Origin: Arthrobacter sp. StoSoilA2
Lineage (GTDB): Bacteria > Actinomycetota > Actinomycetes > Actinomycetales > Micrococcaceae
DNA length: 64,000 bases
Direction of reading: 5' to 3'
Assembly (NCBI RefSeq): GCF_019977195.1
Contig: NZ_AP024643.1
Coordinates: 620,001-684,000 of the forward strand
The notes beneath the pieces are model-generated. The model saw nothing but the letters and a program-made list of their open reading frames with translations, was not told the DNA's origin and ran no database searches. Positions 39,803 through 47,547 of this stretch are shown here, piece after piece (the first letter of the stretch is position 1; each line of letters opens with the position of its first letter). Made by a program: the position numbers and the translations under genes.

Positions 39803-40469
39803 GCAGGGCAAGCGTCCCAAAGATGTGACGCAGTTGCACGGGCACCATGTGGTGACCGGACCTGAGCTTCGCGCCACGTTCGCCGAGGACGCCCGTGCCC
39901 AACGCAGCCGCTTCCGGCGCCGCGTCTTCCACGCCATTGTCCTTGTCCTGCTGGTAGGCGTCATAGCAGCCGGAGCAGTTGGTGCCTGGGCCATCATGAA
40001 TGGTGTCATCAGGATTCCCACGGCGATCGCCAGCAAAGCGCCAACCAGCCTGTGCCCCACCACTACATTCGACTACGTGCCGAACGAAACCGTGAACATC
40101 AACGTCTTCAATGCCACCTCGCGGGCAGGGCTGGCCAATACTGTCGCCGACGAGTTCACAGCACGGGGGTACAAGGTCCTTTCCGTGGACAACAGCGACA
40201 CCGCGTACTCGGGAATCGGGGTGGTGGTCTCGGGAGTCAAGGGCCAGGCAGCCGCATTCAACGTCCAGCGGAATTTGGCCGGAACGGATTACTTCCAGGA
40301 CAACCGCGAAGACGAATCAGTGGACGTGGTCCTCACCCGGGGCTTTCAGGGCTTGGTTGAACCGCAACTCGTGGACCAGACTCCAGGCAAACTCAGCTGT
40401 CCGCGCGAGGACCTGAGAATCGCGGACAACTCCCGGTGGCCGATCATCCCCACCCGCCCCGCGCAGTAG
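39795..40469 (+). CDS. LytR C-terminal domain membrane protein
   Basis: A 224-residue protein. A polar N-terminus of about 40 residues is followed by one transmembrane helix (about 47-70). The outside part carries a LytR_C domain: VNINVFNATSRAGLANTVADEF, RGYKVLSVDNSD and GVKGQAAAFNVQRNL. The phosphotransferase domain of full LCP proteins is absent, so it is an isolated accessory domain, possibly binding a wall polymer or LCP partner. It overlaps the preceding gene by 8 bp and converges with a TetR gene 16 bp away. Confidence 0.88.
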   Translation: MARQGKRPKDVTQLHGHHVVTGPELRATFAEDARAQRSRFRRRVFHAIVLVLLVGVIAAGAVGAWAIMNGVIRIPTAIASKAPTSLCPTTTFDYVPNETVNINVFNATSRAGLANTVADEFTARGYKVLSVDNSDTAYSGIGVVVSGVKGQAAAFNVQRNLAGTDYFQDNREDESVDVVLTRGFQGLVEPQLVDQTPGKLSCPREDLRIADNSRWPIIPTRPAQ

Positions 40470-40485
40470 GTCGCAGGCCTGGTAG

Positions 40486-41157
40486 TTATAGCGTCAGTGC
40501 ATCCAGGCGGACGGGCTTGCCCGCTTCGTCGAACTGCGCTCCCGCACCCAGTTGGATGAATCGAACCGTTTGCGCTGTCTGGGGCTCGACGTCGGAGGCT
40601 GGGGCAGGCGGGGGAGTCCCGCCGTCGGGCGTTCGGTTGCGTCGTGCTGCACTGGCAGACAGTGTGCCGTGAATGAGCCGCGCCAACTGGGCGACATCAG
40701 TGTCCGGGAGGTAGCCCTGCTGGACGCCGTCAGTGAGGATGTCCTGGAGGAGGACGTTGAGCTCGCCCACGTGGTCCGCGAGCTTCGCGAACGAGGCCGG
40801 GGAAAGAACGGCGGCCATCGCTGGGCCTGGCGGTAGGTGGCGGCGGCTGAGGTCCTCCACCTGGGCGCGGACGTAGAGGGCCAGCCTGTCCACTGGGTTT
40901 TCAAGGGCTGCCAGCGAATCCCGAAGGTCCACGATGAAGCGCTCGGTTTCATCCAGCGCGTACGCGATGAGCAACTGCTCCATGTCTGCGTAGTAGTTGT
41001 AAACGGCGGTGCGGCCAACGCCTGCGTGGCGCGCGACGTCGGTCATGGTGAGGCCGGGCAGCCCGTGGGTGAAGAGGAGTTCACCGAAGGCGGTCAGAAT
41101 ACGGCGTTGGGTCTCGGCGCGTTGGGCAGCGTTCGTGGCGGCCGTGATCCTGGGCAT
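40486..41157 (-). CDS. TetR-family repressor
   Basis: A 223-residue TetR protein. The helix-turn-helix is LTMTDVARHAGVGRTAVYNYYADMEQLL at about 38-65. The ligand domain has RQ and LPPGP motifs as in actinobacterial repressors of fatty acid or drug genes. The C-terminus has a Gly/Pro-rich insert (TPDGGTPPPAPASD). TAAAGT lies six bases before the ATG, suggesting a leaderless mRNA, and a GACAC/GTGTC repeat covers that region, so it probably represses itself. No divergent gene adjoins: the next gene left is convergent, so its other targets are unknown. Confidence 0.88.
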   Translation of the reverse strand: MPRITAATNAAQRAETQRRILTAFGELLFTHGLPGLTMTDVARHAGVGRTAVYNYYADMEQLLIAYALDETERFIVDLRDSLAALENPVDRLALYVRAQVEDLSRRHLPPGPAMAAVLSPASFAKLADHVGELNVLLQDILTDGVQQGYLPDTDVAQLARLIHGTLSASAARRNRTPDGGTPPPAPASDVEPQTAQTVRFIQLGAGAQFDEAGKPVRLDALTL

Positions 41158-41160
41158 ATA

Positions 41161-41181
41161 GACACTTTACAGTGATGTGTC
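41161..41181 (-). promoter_or_regulatory. Operator overlapping the leaderless tetR promoter
   Basis: GACAC (41161-41165) and GTGTC (41177-41181) form an inverted repeat over 21 bp, with GTGA and TCAC forming a second overlapping one. It begins three bases upstream of the tetR ATG and covers the TAAAGT -10 box (41164-41169), so binding would block initiation. Confidence 0.55.
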
Positions 41182-41241
41182 ACCAAGTCCTGCCAGCTTG
41201 TGTACGTGTATCCCGAACCTGGGGGCTGGGTCTGAATGGAC

Positions 41242-41280
41242 GGTAGGCGTGCCTACAGCTGTGCTGTAGGCACGCCTACC
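41242..41280 (-). terminator. 18-bp stem terminator after the MFS symporter
   Basis: GGTAGGCGTGCCTACAGC (41242-41259) and its perfect complement (41263-41280) with a 3-nt loop, 60 bases beyond the symporter stop. Confidence 0.88.
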
Positions 41281-41340
41281 CAACCAGGAAAAGAATGATG
41301 GCTCCTAGCTCCTGCTCCAGGTCACCGCGCAGTCCAGGTG

Positions 41341-42753
41341 TCAGTGGGAGAAGTCTGCTGAGATCTCCGCGAGGGTGCGCCCCTTGGTCTCAGGCGCGAG
41401 CCATTGCGAGAGGGCTGCGCCGAGTAATGCGACGGCGGCGGCTACGACCATGGTTGCGCCCATGCCGATGTTGGCGATCGCCCAGGGCAGGGCGAAGGTG
41501 CCGAGTGCGGCTCCGATGCGGCTGAAGGACGCGGCGAAGCCCATGCCGACGCCACGCAGGTGGCCGGGGAATACCTCGGCCGGATAGACCTGGGTCATTG
41601 TGGTGTAGCCGGCATTGAAGAAGGAGAAGGCGAGAAACAGGACGAGCACGAGGATTGCTGGTGCGTCCGCCCAGACTCCGATGACCAGCAGGATGCCCGC
41701 GCAGAGCCACTGCCCGGGCACAGTGAGGATTCGGCGACCGAGCTTGTCAATCAAAAGAACGCTGGTAACAACGCCCGCGACCGCAAGTGCGGACAGGCCG
41801 ACTCCACCGGCCCAGCCGCCGCCGAAGCCGAATTGGTTGAGCACCTCGTCGGCGAAGGTCGCGATTGCGAAGTACGGAGTGACCGCGCAGAACCAAAAAC
41901 CTGCAGTGAAGACGGTGGCGCGCCAGTTCTGCCTCGAGAACAGCATTCCGAAGGAGGCGTTCTTGATTTTGGTCCCGCTCTTCGCGGCTTCGGCCTCCTG
42001 GATCATCCTCAGATCCATCTCTCCGGTGATGCTGTCGTGCATCTGGGGCGATTCGACGTATCTGCGTGCGATCGCGAGTGCTTCCTGATGCCGGCCCTTC
42101 GTAATAAGCCAGCTCGGCGATTCGGGGAGGCCCATGCGGGCGAGGAACAGGACGAGTGCGAGTATCGTGCTCGTGCCGAGTACCAGGCGCCAGGGGGTGC
42201 CGGCGTCGTGCAGGAGCGTGCCGATGATGAATGCCATCATGAAACCGACGTACCAGGCGACCAAGGTCAGCCCGAGCAATCGCCCGCGGAGCTTCGGAGG
42301 GGAGAACTCTGATAGCAACGGCCCACCGATTGAGTATTCGCCACCGATGGCGACGCCCATGAGGAACCGGATGGCGGCAAGCTGGATCACGGCCCCGTCC
42401 CCGGAGGTTATGAAGAACTGGGCTGCTGAGGCGAACAGGAACAGGCCCATGTCCACGAGGAACATGGGTTTGCGTCCGAACTTGTCAGTAGCCCAGCCGG
42501 CCAGCGGGGAGCCGACGAAGATACCAACCAACGGACCTGCGGCGATCATGCCCAGCGATAGTGCGTCGAGCTGGAGATCTGACCGCATGAGTCCGGTGAC
42601 GGGGCCGATAATTCCGAGAATGTAGCCGTCGAGGAACATCCCGCCGATGAAGACCGCGACAAGCCGCACCATGAAGCGGCGTTTGAACTTGGAGCTGGTC
42701 TCTTTTGGTATGGGGGTGTCGACGGAGGCCGTCGTCCTGGTCGGATGGATCAT
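41341..42753 (-). CDS. MFS metabolite/sugar:H+ symporter
   Basis: A 470-residue transporter with about 12 helices. It has GYILGIIGPVTG, GWATDKFGRKPMFLVD (motif A after helix 2), GEYSIGGPLLSEFSPPKLRGRLLG and a C-terminal LAPETKGRTLAEISADF, which is the PETKG sugar-porter signature. The central LPESPSWLITKGRHQEAL also matches the sugar-porter loop. Sugar, polyol, inositol or aromatic acid are possible substrates. AAGGGAA is upstream of the ATG. The 5' region (42754-43040) is unusually long and holds a strong hairpin. It is ended by the terminator at 41242. Confidence 0.88.
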   Translation of the reverse strand: MIHPTRTTASVDTPIPKETSSKFKRRFMVRLVAVFIGGMFLDGYILGIIGPVTGLMRSDLQLDALSLGMIAAGPLVGIFVGSPLAGWATDKFGRKPMFLVDMGLFLFASAAQFFITSGDGAVIQLAAIRFLMGVAIGGEYSIGGPLLSEFSPPKLRGRLLGLTLVAWYVGFMMAFIIGTLLHDAGTPWRLVLGTSTILALVLFLARMGLPESPSWLITKGRHQEALAIARRYVESPQMHDSITGEMDLRMIQEAEAAKSGTKIKNASFGMLFSRQNWRATVFTAGFWFCAVTPYFAIATFADEVLNQFGFGGGWAGGVGLSALAVAGVVTSVLLIDKLGRRILTVPGQWLCAGILLVIGVWADAPAILVLVLFLAFSFFNAGYTTMTQVYPAEVFPGHLRGVGMGFAASFSRIGAALGTFALPWAIANIGMGATMVVAAAVALLGAALSQWLAPETKGRTLAEISADFSH

Positions 42754-42854
42754 TGAGATTTGTTCCCTTCTGGTTCAGCGCAGACCGCTGACGGCACCAG
42801 AGCGCCGTTGCTTAGATGCTCGGACAGCCGCAGCCCTTAGCGCCCGGTGGACGA

Positions 42855-42881
42855 TACCGGCTGGCTCGATGCCAGCCGGTA
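42855..42881 (-). other. Strong hairpin in the leader of the MFS gene
   Basis: TACCGGCTGGC (42855-42865) pairs with GCCAGCCGGTA (42871-42881), 11 bp, 5-nt loop. It is about 100 bases upstream of the symporter start, on the strand that would be its leader. It could be an attenuator or a chance product of an internal repeat. Confidence 0.55.
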
Positions 42882-43017
42882 CGGCCGCAGGACGCGAGAT
42901 GATTTCGGCGTCGTCATGTATCACTGCTCTTCGAGATGCATATGCCAAGGCCGTCGTTACCGGCACCCTCGCGCCGACCCATCGAGATCAAAACCTGGAA
43001 TCGAGGTCGGCGACGTG

Positions 43018-43038
43018 TGACATATGACTCATATATCA
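43018..43038. promoter_or_regulatory. Putative GntR- or LysR-type operator
   Basis: TGACATATG-ACT-CATATATCA, a 9+3+9 repeat with one mismatch, AT-rich within a GC-rich setting. It is 265 bp upstream of the symporter and 248 bp upstream of the lipoprotein gene, so the target is uncertain. Confidence 0.45.
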
Positions 43039-43285
43039 GAAAACTCTAAGGGCGCGACCCGTCCCGGTCAAGAGCCTGAGAGGTTAATTCGTTGTATCCG
43101 TTAACTCACCGTGGTCTGCATGAATCCGGGGCAGGGTCCGGACCGCCGTCATACGAGTTGGGGGGGAGCGTAGCGGACCGCCTGCGGAGAATCTTTGCGG
43201 AGGACAGGGCCGTCATTGGGCCCCATTGACTGGGGTGGGTTCGGCGCGGCAGGCTGTGTTGACATCCAGGGCAAGGGGGAGCACG

Positions 43286-43837
43286 GTGAAGTACTCGCCG
43301 TACACGGTCACCGTGGTGGCTGTGCTCGGGTTCGCCCTCGCCTGGTGCCAGCCGGCCGCCGGGCCGCCCGCAGTGGGGTCGTCCGAATCCGTGCCAGGCC
43401 CGTCGTCGTCCGAGCTCGCGGCCATCATCCAGGCTGCGGTCGAGGATCGAAACGGCACAGTCCTCGACACTCCCCCCGCCCCGCGCCTTGCCGAGGGGCA
43501 GATGACGGCGGCCTACCGGTCCAAGCGCGACCGGGACCTCGAAGTGGTGGCTCGGTCAAAGGCCGGATTCAAGTCAATGGGCTTCTGGTACACGTCCTTT
43601 TCGACGAAGGTAACGGTGGAGTCGGTCGAGGTGACCGGTTCGGAGGCAAGCGTCCGGTTCAAGGAATTGACCGAGGAACACCAATCCTCGACAGCGAATG
43701 GGCCGACCAGCATCCCATCGGGCTACTCGCTGCCGCAGATCGCGGCATTCCGGATATCTGGGGACGGCTGGCAGCTGGACAGCATCGCCCCTACCGTGCA
43801 TGGGGGCGGCCTACCGATGTCCGTCGTTGACGGATGA
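43286..43837 (+). CDS. Putative secreted lipoprotein, unknown function
   Basis: A 183-residue protein. GTG 43286 has AAGGGGGAG four bases upstream, which decides it against a longer frame from 43226. The N-terminus is KYSPYTVTVVAVLGFALAWCQ, a signal peptide with LAWC as a lipobox-like end; tryptophan at -1 is unusual, so the lipid anchor is uncertain. The mature part is alanine, proline and serine rich, then a mixed alpha/beta region with RDLEVVARSKAGFKSMGFWY and AFRISGDGWQLDSIAP. No family is recognised. It is a single gene with no close neighbours in its direction. Confidence 0.6.
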   Translation: MKYSPYTVTVVAVLGFALAWCQPAAGPPAVGSSESVPGPSSSELAAIIQAAVEDRNGTVLDTPPAPRLAEGQMTAAYRSKRDRDLEVVARSKAGFKSMGFWYTSFSTKVTVESVEVTGSEASVRFKELTEEHQSSTANGPTSIPSGYSLPQIAAFRISGDGWQLDSIAPTVHGGGLPMSVVDG

Positions 43838-44046
43838 GAACTGCCCGCAGGCTGAACGCTGAGCGGGCGGCTGAAGGAGTGCCGCGTTTACCCGCACCAG
43901 TCATCCCCGAGCTGGCCATTTACGATGTGTGCTCATAGCAAATCGGTTGTGACCGTCGTTGGAACCCGCCCGTCCCCGGCGCATGAGGTATACGCAGACT
44001 CGCGTAACATCGTGTGAACCGGACACTAAATTCATGAGGGGGACTG

Positions 44047-45045
44047 TTGCGGGCAACGGTCAAGGATGTGGCGCGCCGCGCGGGAGTATCGCCGAAAACC
44101 GTCTCGAACGTCATGAACGGAATCGTGCCGGTCAGCGCTCCAACGCGGCTCAGGGTTGAGCAAGCAATGCAGGAGCTCGACTACGTGCCCAACCTTTCTG
44201 CGCGCGGACTCCGCAACGGCCGCTCGGGTGTAATCGCGCTGGCCTTGCCGGATCTGGCCACCCCGTTCTCGGCTGAGATAGCCCAGAACATTGTGGAAGT
44301 AGCCCATGAGCAGGGCTGGAGCGTCCAGATCGAGGAAACAGGTTCGGATCCGCAGCGCGAGCATGAGCTGATGACCCGAGCGCGCTCCAACCTCATTGAC
44401 GGCCTGATTCTCAACCCTGTGGTGCTGGATGAAAGTGCCGTGAAGGTTGGGGTGGCTTTGCCTCCTGTGGTCCTGTTGGGCGAAGTGACCCAGGAGCTTG
44501 CGGACCGGGTTTACGTGGACAGTTTCGCGGCGGCGCGCGATATGACGCTTGCCCTGGCCAAGCCCGGACGCCGGCGCATCGCCGTGCTGGGTATCAACAA
44601 GACCAGGCAGTCTGCCACCTCGATCCAACGGAGACAGGGTTACGAGGCTGCGCTTGCGGAGTTGGGGATTCCGCTGGATGAATCCTTGCTGATCTCCTGC
44701 GGTCAATGGACTCCTGGCTCCGCCGCCGAATCCCTGATGCATTACCTGGAATCCAACCCGCTGCCTGAGGCGTTGTTCTGCTTCACGGATTCGCTGGCCA
44801 TTGGCGCCCTCAATGCGCTGTGGAAAAAGGGCGTCCGTGTTCCTGACGATATAGCGGTGGCTGGTTTCGACGACGTCATGGATGGGCGCTACGCGGTTCC
44901 CTCCCTGACCACGGTGTCTTTCGATAAACGAACCATCGCCACCGAAGCCCTGCGCCTCCTCACCGAGCGAATGGCGGACAGGGGCCAGGGGCAACGTGTT
45001 GTCACCGTTGACTACAGCATTGTGGAGCGGGACAGCAGCCGCTGA
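44047..45045 (+). CDS. LacI-family repressor of the arabinoside operon
   Basis: A 332-residue LacI protein. The helix-turn-helix is at the start: ATVKDVARRAGVSPKTVSNVMNG, followed by a hinge helix (LSARGLRNGRSGVIAL) and a periplasmic-binding-type effector domain to IVERDSSR. TTG 44047 has GAGGGGG four bases upstream; the family alignment needs a start here. It precedes a sugar importer and a GH51 arabinofuranosidase in the same direction, with a LacI-type palindrome overlapping the operon promoter. An arabinose or arabino-oligosaccharide effector is inferred. Confidence 0.9.
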   Translation: MRATVKDVARRAGVSPKTVSNVMNGIVPVSAPTRLRVEQAMQELDYVPNLSARGLRNGRSGVIALALPDLATPFSAEIAQNIVEVAHEQGWSVQIEETGSDPQREHELMTRARSNLIDGLILNPVVLDESAVKVGVALPPVVLLGEVTQELADRVYVDSFAAARDMTLALAKPGRRRIAVLGINKTRQSATSIQRRQGYEAALAELGIPLDESLLISCGQWTPGSAAESLMHYLESNPLPEALFCFTDSLAIGALNALWKKGVRVPDDIAVAGFDDVMDGRYAVPSLTTVSFDKRTIATEALRLLTERMADRGQGQRVVTVDYSIVERDSSR

Positions 45046-45065
45046 AGAGGCCTTCAACATTAAAC

Positions 45066-45116
45066 TGTTCGCGCTAACAATTTTCTCTTGCCTCCCCTAT
45101 TACAACGATGTAATGT
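45066..45116 (+). promoter_or_regulatory. Promoter and two LacI-type operators of the arabinoside operon
   Basis: TTGCCT (45088-45093) and TAATGT (45111-45116) are 17 bp apart and point to the binding-protein gene. Operator 1, 45066-45079, is TGTTCGCGCTAACA, one mismatch from a perfect palindrome. Operator 2, 45099-45114, is ATTACA-ACGA-TGTAAT, a perfect 6+4+6 repeat over the -10. Both have the central CG of LacI sites. Confidence 0.65.
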
Positions 45117-45227
45117 GAGAGCCGCGTCACCCCCGGGCCACCCTTTACCCGGCAGTGGGGATGCACCGAAGCCGGATTTTGCGCAGCAGTTGTGTCCTTT
45201 TCAGCCACCCTTCCAAAGGAGTTACGG

Positions 45228-46562
45228 GTGAAGCAGTTTGAATCATTGACCGGGAAACAGTTGACCCGGAGACAGTTATTGACTGGATCGGCCCTCCTCG
45301 GCGGCGGGCTTCTGGCCACCAGCCTCACAGGCTGTGGAGGCGCGGCCCAAGCCGGCGAAGTCAGGGAGATCGGCTTCTGGCATCTCTTGTCCGGCGGCGA
45401 CGGTACCAAGATGCAAGCGATGATCGCCAATGCCAACCAAGCCAATCCCGGTTTCAAGGTGCACCCCACCGTGTTGGCATGGGGCCCGCCCTATTACACC
45501 AAGCTGGCCATGGCATCTGCCGGGGGCCGGCCTCCAGAGGTAGCCATTATGCACGCCAGCCGAGTTCCCGGATATGCCCCGGGCGGCCTCATTGAGCCCT
45601 GGGATCTGGGGCTGCTCGCGGAGAATGGCATCACGCCGGAGAACTTCGCGCCGCGCATCTGGGAAAAGGGCCAGCAAGACGGAAAGGTCTTCTCCCTGGC
45701 GCTGGACTCGCACCCGTTCATCATGTTCTATAACACGGACATAGCCGGCAAAGCGGGTCTCCTGGAAAGCAACGGCCTCTTGCAGGAGGTGAATTCACCG
45801 GACGCATTCAAGGCCATGGCACTGGAGATGCAAAAAGTCACCAAGGCCCACGGTCTTTCCCTTGGATACCTGAACCTCGGCGCGCAGATGTGGCGGCTGT
45901 TCTACACCCTGTACAAGCAGCACGGCGCGGAAATTGTGCTGACTCCCGGCCAACCCATGCAGGCTGATCGGGACGCTGCCATAGAGTCACTGGAATTCAT
46001 GGCCTCCCTCTTTGATGACACCATCGCAGCCAAGGGCAATGACATCAATACCGGCATCGCAGAGTTTGTCCGGGGCGACTCGGGAATGCTCTTCAGCGGC
46101 GGCTGGGAACTACCCACCATGAAGAAAGCGAAACTGCCTGTCGACGCTGCCACCATCCCCACCCTTTACGGGACACCGGCTTCCTACGCCGACTCGCATT
46201 CCTTCGTCCTTCCGCGGCAACTCGTGGTGGATGAAGAGAAGCGTAAAGACGCATATAAGTTCGTCAGCGACATCCTCAAGGGTTCGCTGTTATGGGCTGA
46301 GGCAGGCCACATCCCGGCATACCAGCCTGTGGTTCAATCGCCGGCCTACGGGGAGCTCACGCCCCAGATCCACTACGCCAACGCGGCGGACATCATCAAC
46401 TACGATCCCGAGGCCTGGTTCAGCGGATCCGGCTCGGACTGGCAAAACTATTTTGCCGAGTACATCCAGAACGTACTTCTGGGACGCACCAAAGCAGCTG
46501 AGGGGTGGGACGGCTTCGTGGCCCGCACCAACGACCTTCTATCCCGGCCCAATCCGGTCTGA
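45228..46562 (+). CDS. Extracellular sugar-binding lipoprotein (arabinoside importer)
   Basis: A 444-residue family-1 solute-binding protein. GTG 45228 has AAAGGAG six bases upstream, preferred to the ATG-less longer frame from 45192. A twin-arginine-like signal (TRRQLLTGSALLGG) ends in a lipobox LTGC with Cys36. The mature part starts with EIGFWHLLSGGDGTKM and has GNDINTGIAEFVRGDSGM and GGWELPTM, typical of MalE/UgpB-like sugar binders. It is followed by two permeases and a GH51 arabinofuranosidase, so the ligand is probably an arabino-oligosaccharide. Confidence 0.9.
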   Translation: MKQFESLTGKQLTRRQLLTGSALLGGGLLATSLTGCGGAAQAGEVREIGFWHLLSGGDGTKMQAMIANANQANPGFKVHPTVLAWGPPYYTKLAMASAGGRPPEVAIMHASRVPGYAPGGLIEPWDLGLLAENGITPENFAPRIWEKGQQDGKVFSLALDSHPFIMFYNTDIAGKAGLLESNGLLQEVNSPDAFKAMALEMQKVTKAHGLSLGYLNLGAQMWRLFYTLYKQHGAEIVLTPGQPMQADRDAAIESLEFMASLFDDTIAAKGNDINTGIAEFVRGDSGMLFSGGWELPTMKKAKLPVDAATIPTLYGTPASYADSHSFVLPRQLVVDEEKRKDAYKFVSDILKGSLLWAEAGHIPAYQPVVQSPAYGELTPQIHYANAADIINYDPEAWFSGSGSDWQNYFAEYIQNVLLGRTKAAEGWDGFVARTNDLLSRPNPV

Positions 46563-46597
46563 CCGGCACAGCACACCGAGCGACAAAGGAGTCCTTC

Positions 46598-47545
46598 ATG
46601 AGTTCCTCTACACTGTCCCGGCAGACCAGCCAACCACGGACAACACGCAGCCCAGGCATCAAGGCCGGGCTATCTCTCCGAAGAAGCCGGGACACCCTGA
46701 ACGGGTGGGCATTCGCAGCGCCCTTCCTGATTTTCTTCCTCGTATTCCTCATTTGGCCTATTCTGTACGGCTTTTACATGAGTCTCACGGGCAAATCCCT
46801 GACAGGCGCCAACGACACCCTCATCGGATTTTCCAACTACGCCGAAGCCTTTGCCGATGCCGGGATGTGGCGTTCACTGGGCAACACGTTGTACTTCACA
46901 GTCATCAGCACGGTTCCCCTGGTGCTGATTGCGTTGGTGATGGCGGCCCTCTTGAACATCGGCCTTCCAGCCCAGTGGCTGTGGCGGCTCTCCTACTTTG
47001 CGCCGTTCCTGCTGGCATCCACAGTTGTGTCGCTGTTCTTTGTCTGGATGTACAACCCGCAGCTCGGCCTGATCAACGATTTCCTGTCAAAGTTCGGCAT
47101 AGCAAAAGTGGGGTGGCTCAACGATCCCAATGTGGCCATGTGGTCAATCGTGATCGCGACACTCTGGTGGACTGTTGGCTTCAACTTCCTGCTCTACCTG
47201 GCGGCAATGCAGAACATCCCCGTCCAGCACTATGAAGCAGCGTCATTGGACGGCGCAGGCGCTTGGCGGCAATTCTTCTCCATCACGATGCCGCAGCTCA
47301 CGCCCACAACCGTGATGATTGTGTTGCTCCAGATCCTGGCTTCCCTGAAAGTCTTTGACCAGATTTACCAGATGACAGGCGGGGGTCCGGGCGGATCTAC
47401 CCGTCCCGTGGTCCAGTACATCTTCGAAACCGGGTTCACCGGATACAGGCTGGGATATTCCGCAGCTATCTCCTACATCTTCTTCGGACTGATCGTGCTG
47501 GTTTCCGCGCTGCAGTTCGTCATCACCCGCCGCAGGAGCGTATAG
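46598..47545 (+). CDS. Sugar ABC transporter permease (MalF/UgpA type)
   Basis: A 315-residue permease starting at ATG 46598, with AAAGGAG eight bases upstream. It has a polar N-terminus of about 40 residues and six predicted helices. The coupling loop is EAASLDGAGAWRQFFSITMPQL, the EAA motif, followed by TGGGPGGST, seen in MalF-like proteins. It ends two bases before the next permease gene. No ATPase gene is in the operon, so a shared MsiK-type ATPase is expected. Confidence 0.92.
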   Translation: MSSSTLSRQTSQPRTTRSPGIKAGLSLRRSRDTLNGWAFAAPFLIFFLVFLIWPILYGFYMSLTGKSLTGANDTLIGFSNYAEAFADAGMWRSLGNTLYFTVISTVPLVLIALVMAALLNIGLPAQWLWRLSYFAPFLLASTVVSLFFVWMYNPQLGLINDFLSKFGIAKVGWLNDPNVAMWSIVIATLWWTVGFNFLLYLAAMQNIPVQHYEAASLDGAGAWRQFFSITMPQLTPTTVMIVLLQILASLKVFDQIYQMTGGGPGGSTRPVVQYIFETGFTGYRLGYSAAISYIFFGLIVLVSALQFVITRRRSV

Positions 47546-47547
47546 CC

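Larger units (their letters stand above)
42754..43285. other. 532-bp region without a supported gene, between divergent genes
   Basis: No frame is convincing. A 63-codon minus-strand frame (42775-42966) has no ribosome site, although its end reads VPAGIEPAGIVHRALRAAAV. Within it, an 11-bp stem (42855-42881) forms a hairpin. An inverted repeat at 43018-43038 may be an operator for the MFS gene. A G-run near 43160 and the promoter of the lipoprotein gene are also here. Confidence 0.5.

Noticed and set aside
42775..42966. 63-codon minus-strand frame upstream of the MFS symporter
   Set aside because: No ribosome site, no recognised family, and part of it is explained by a hairpin. A decayed gene end is possible but not supported.
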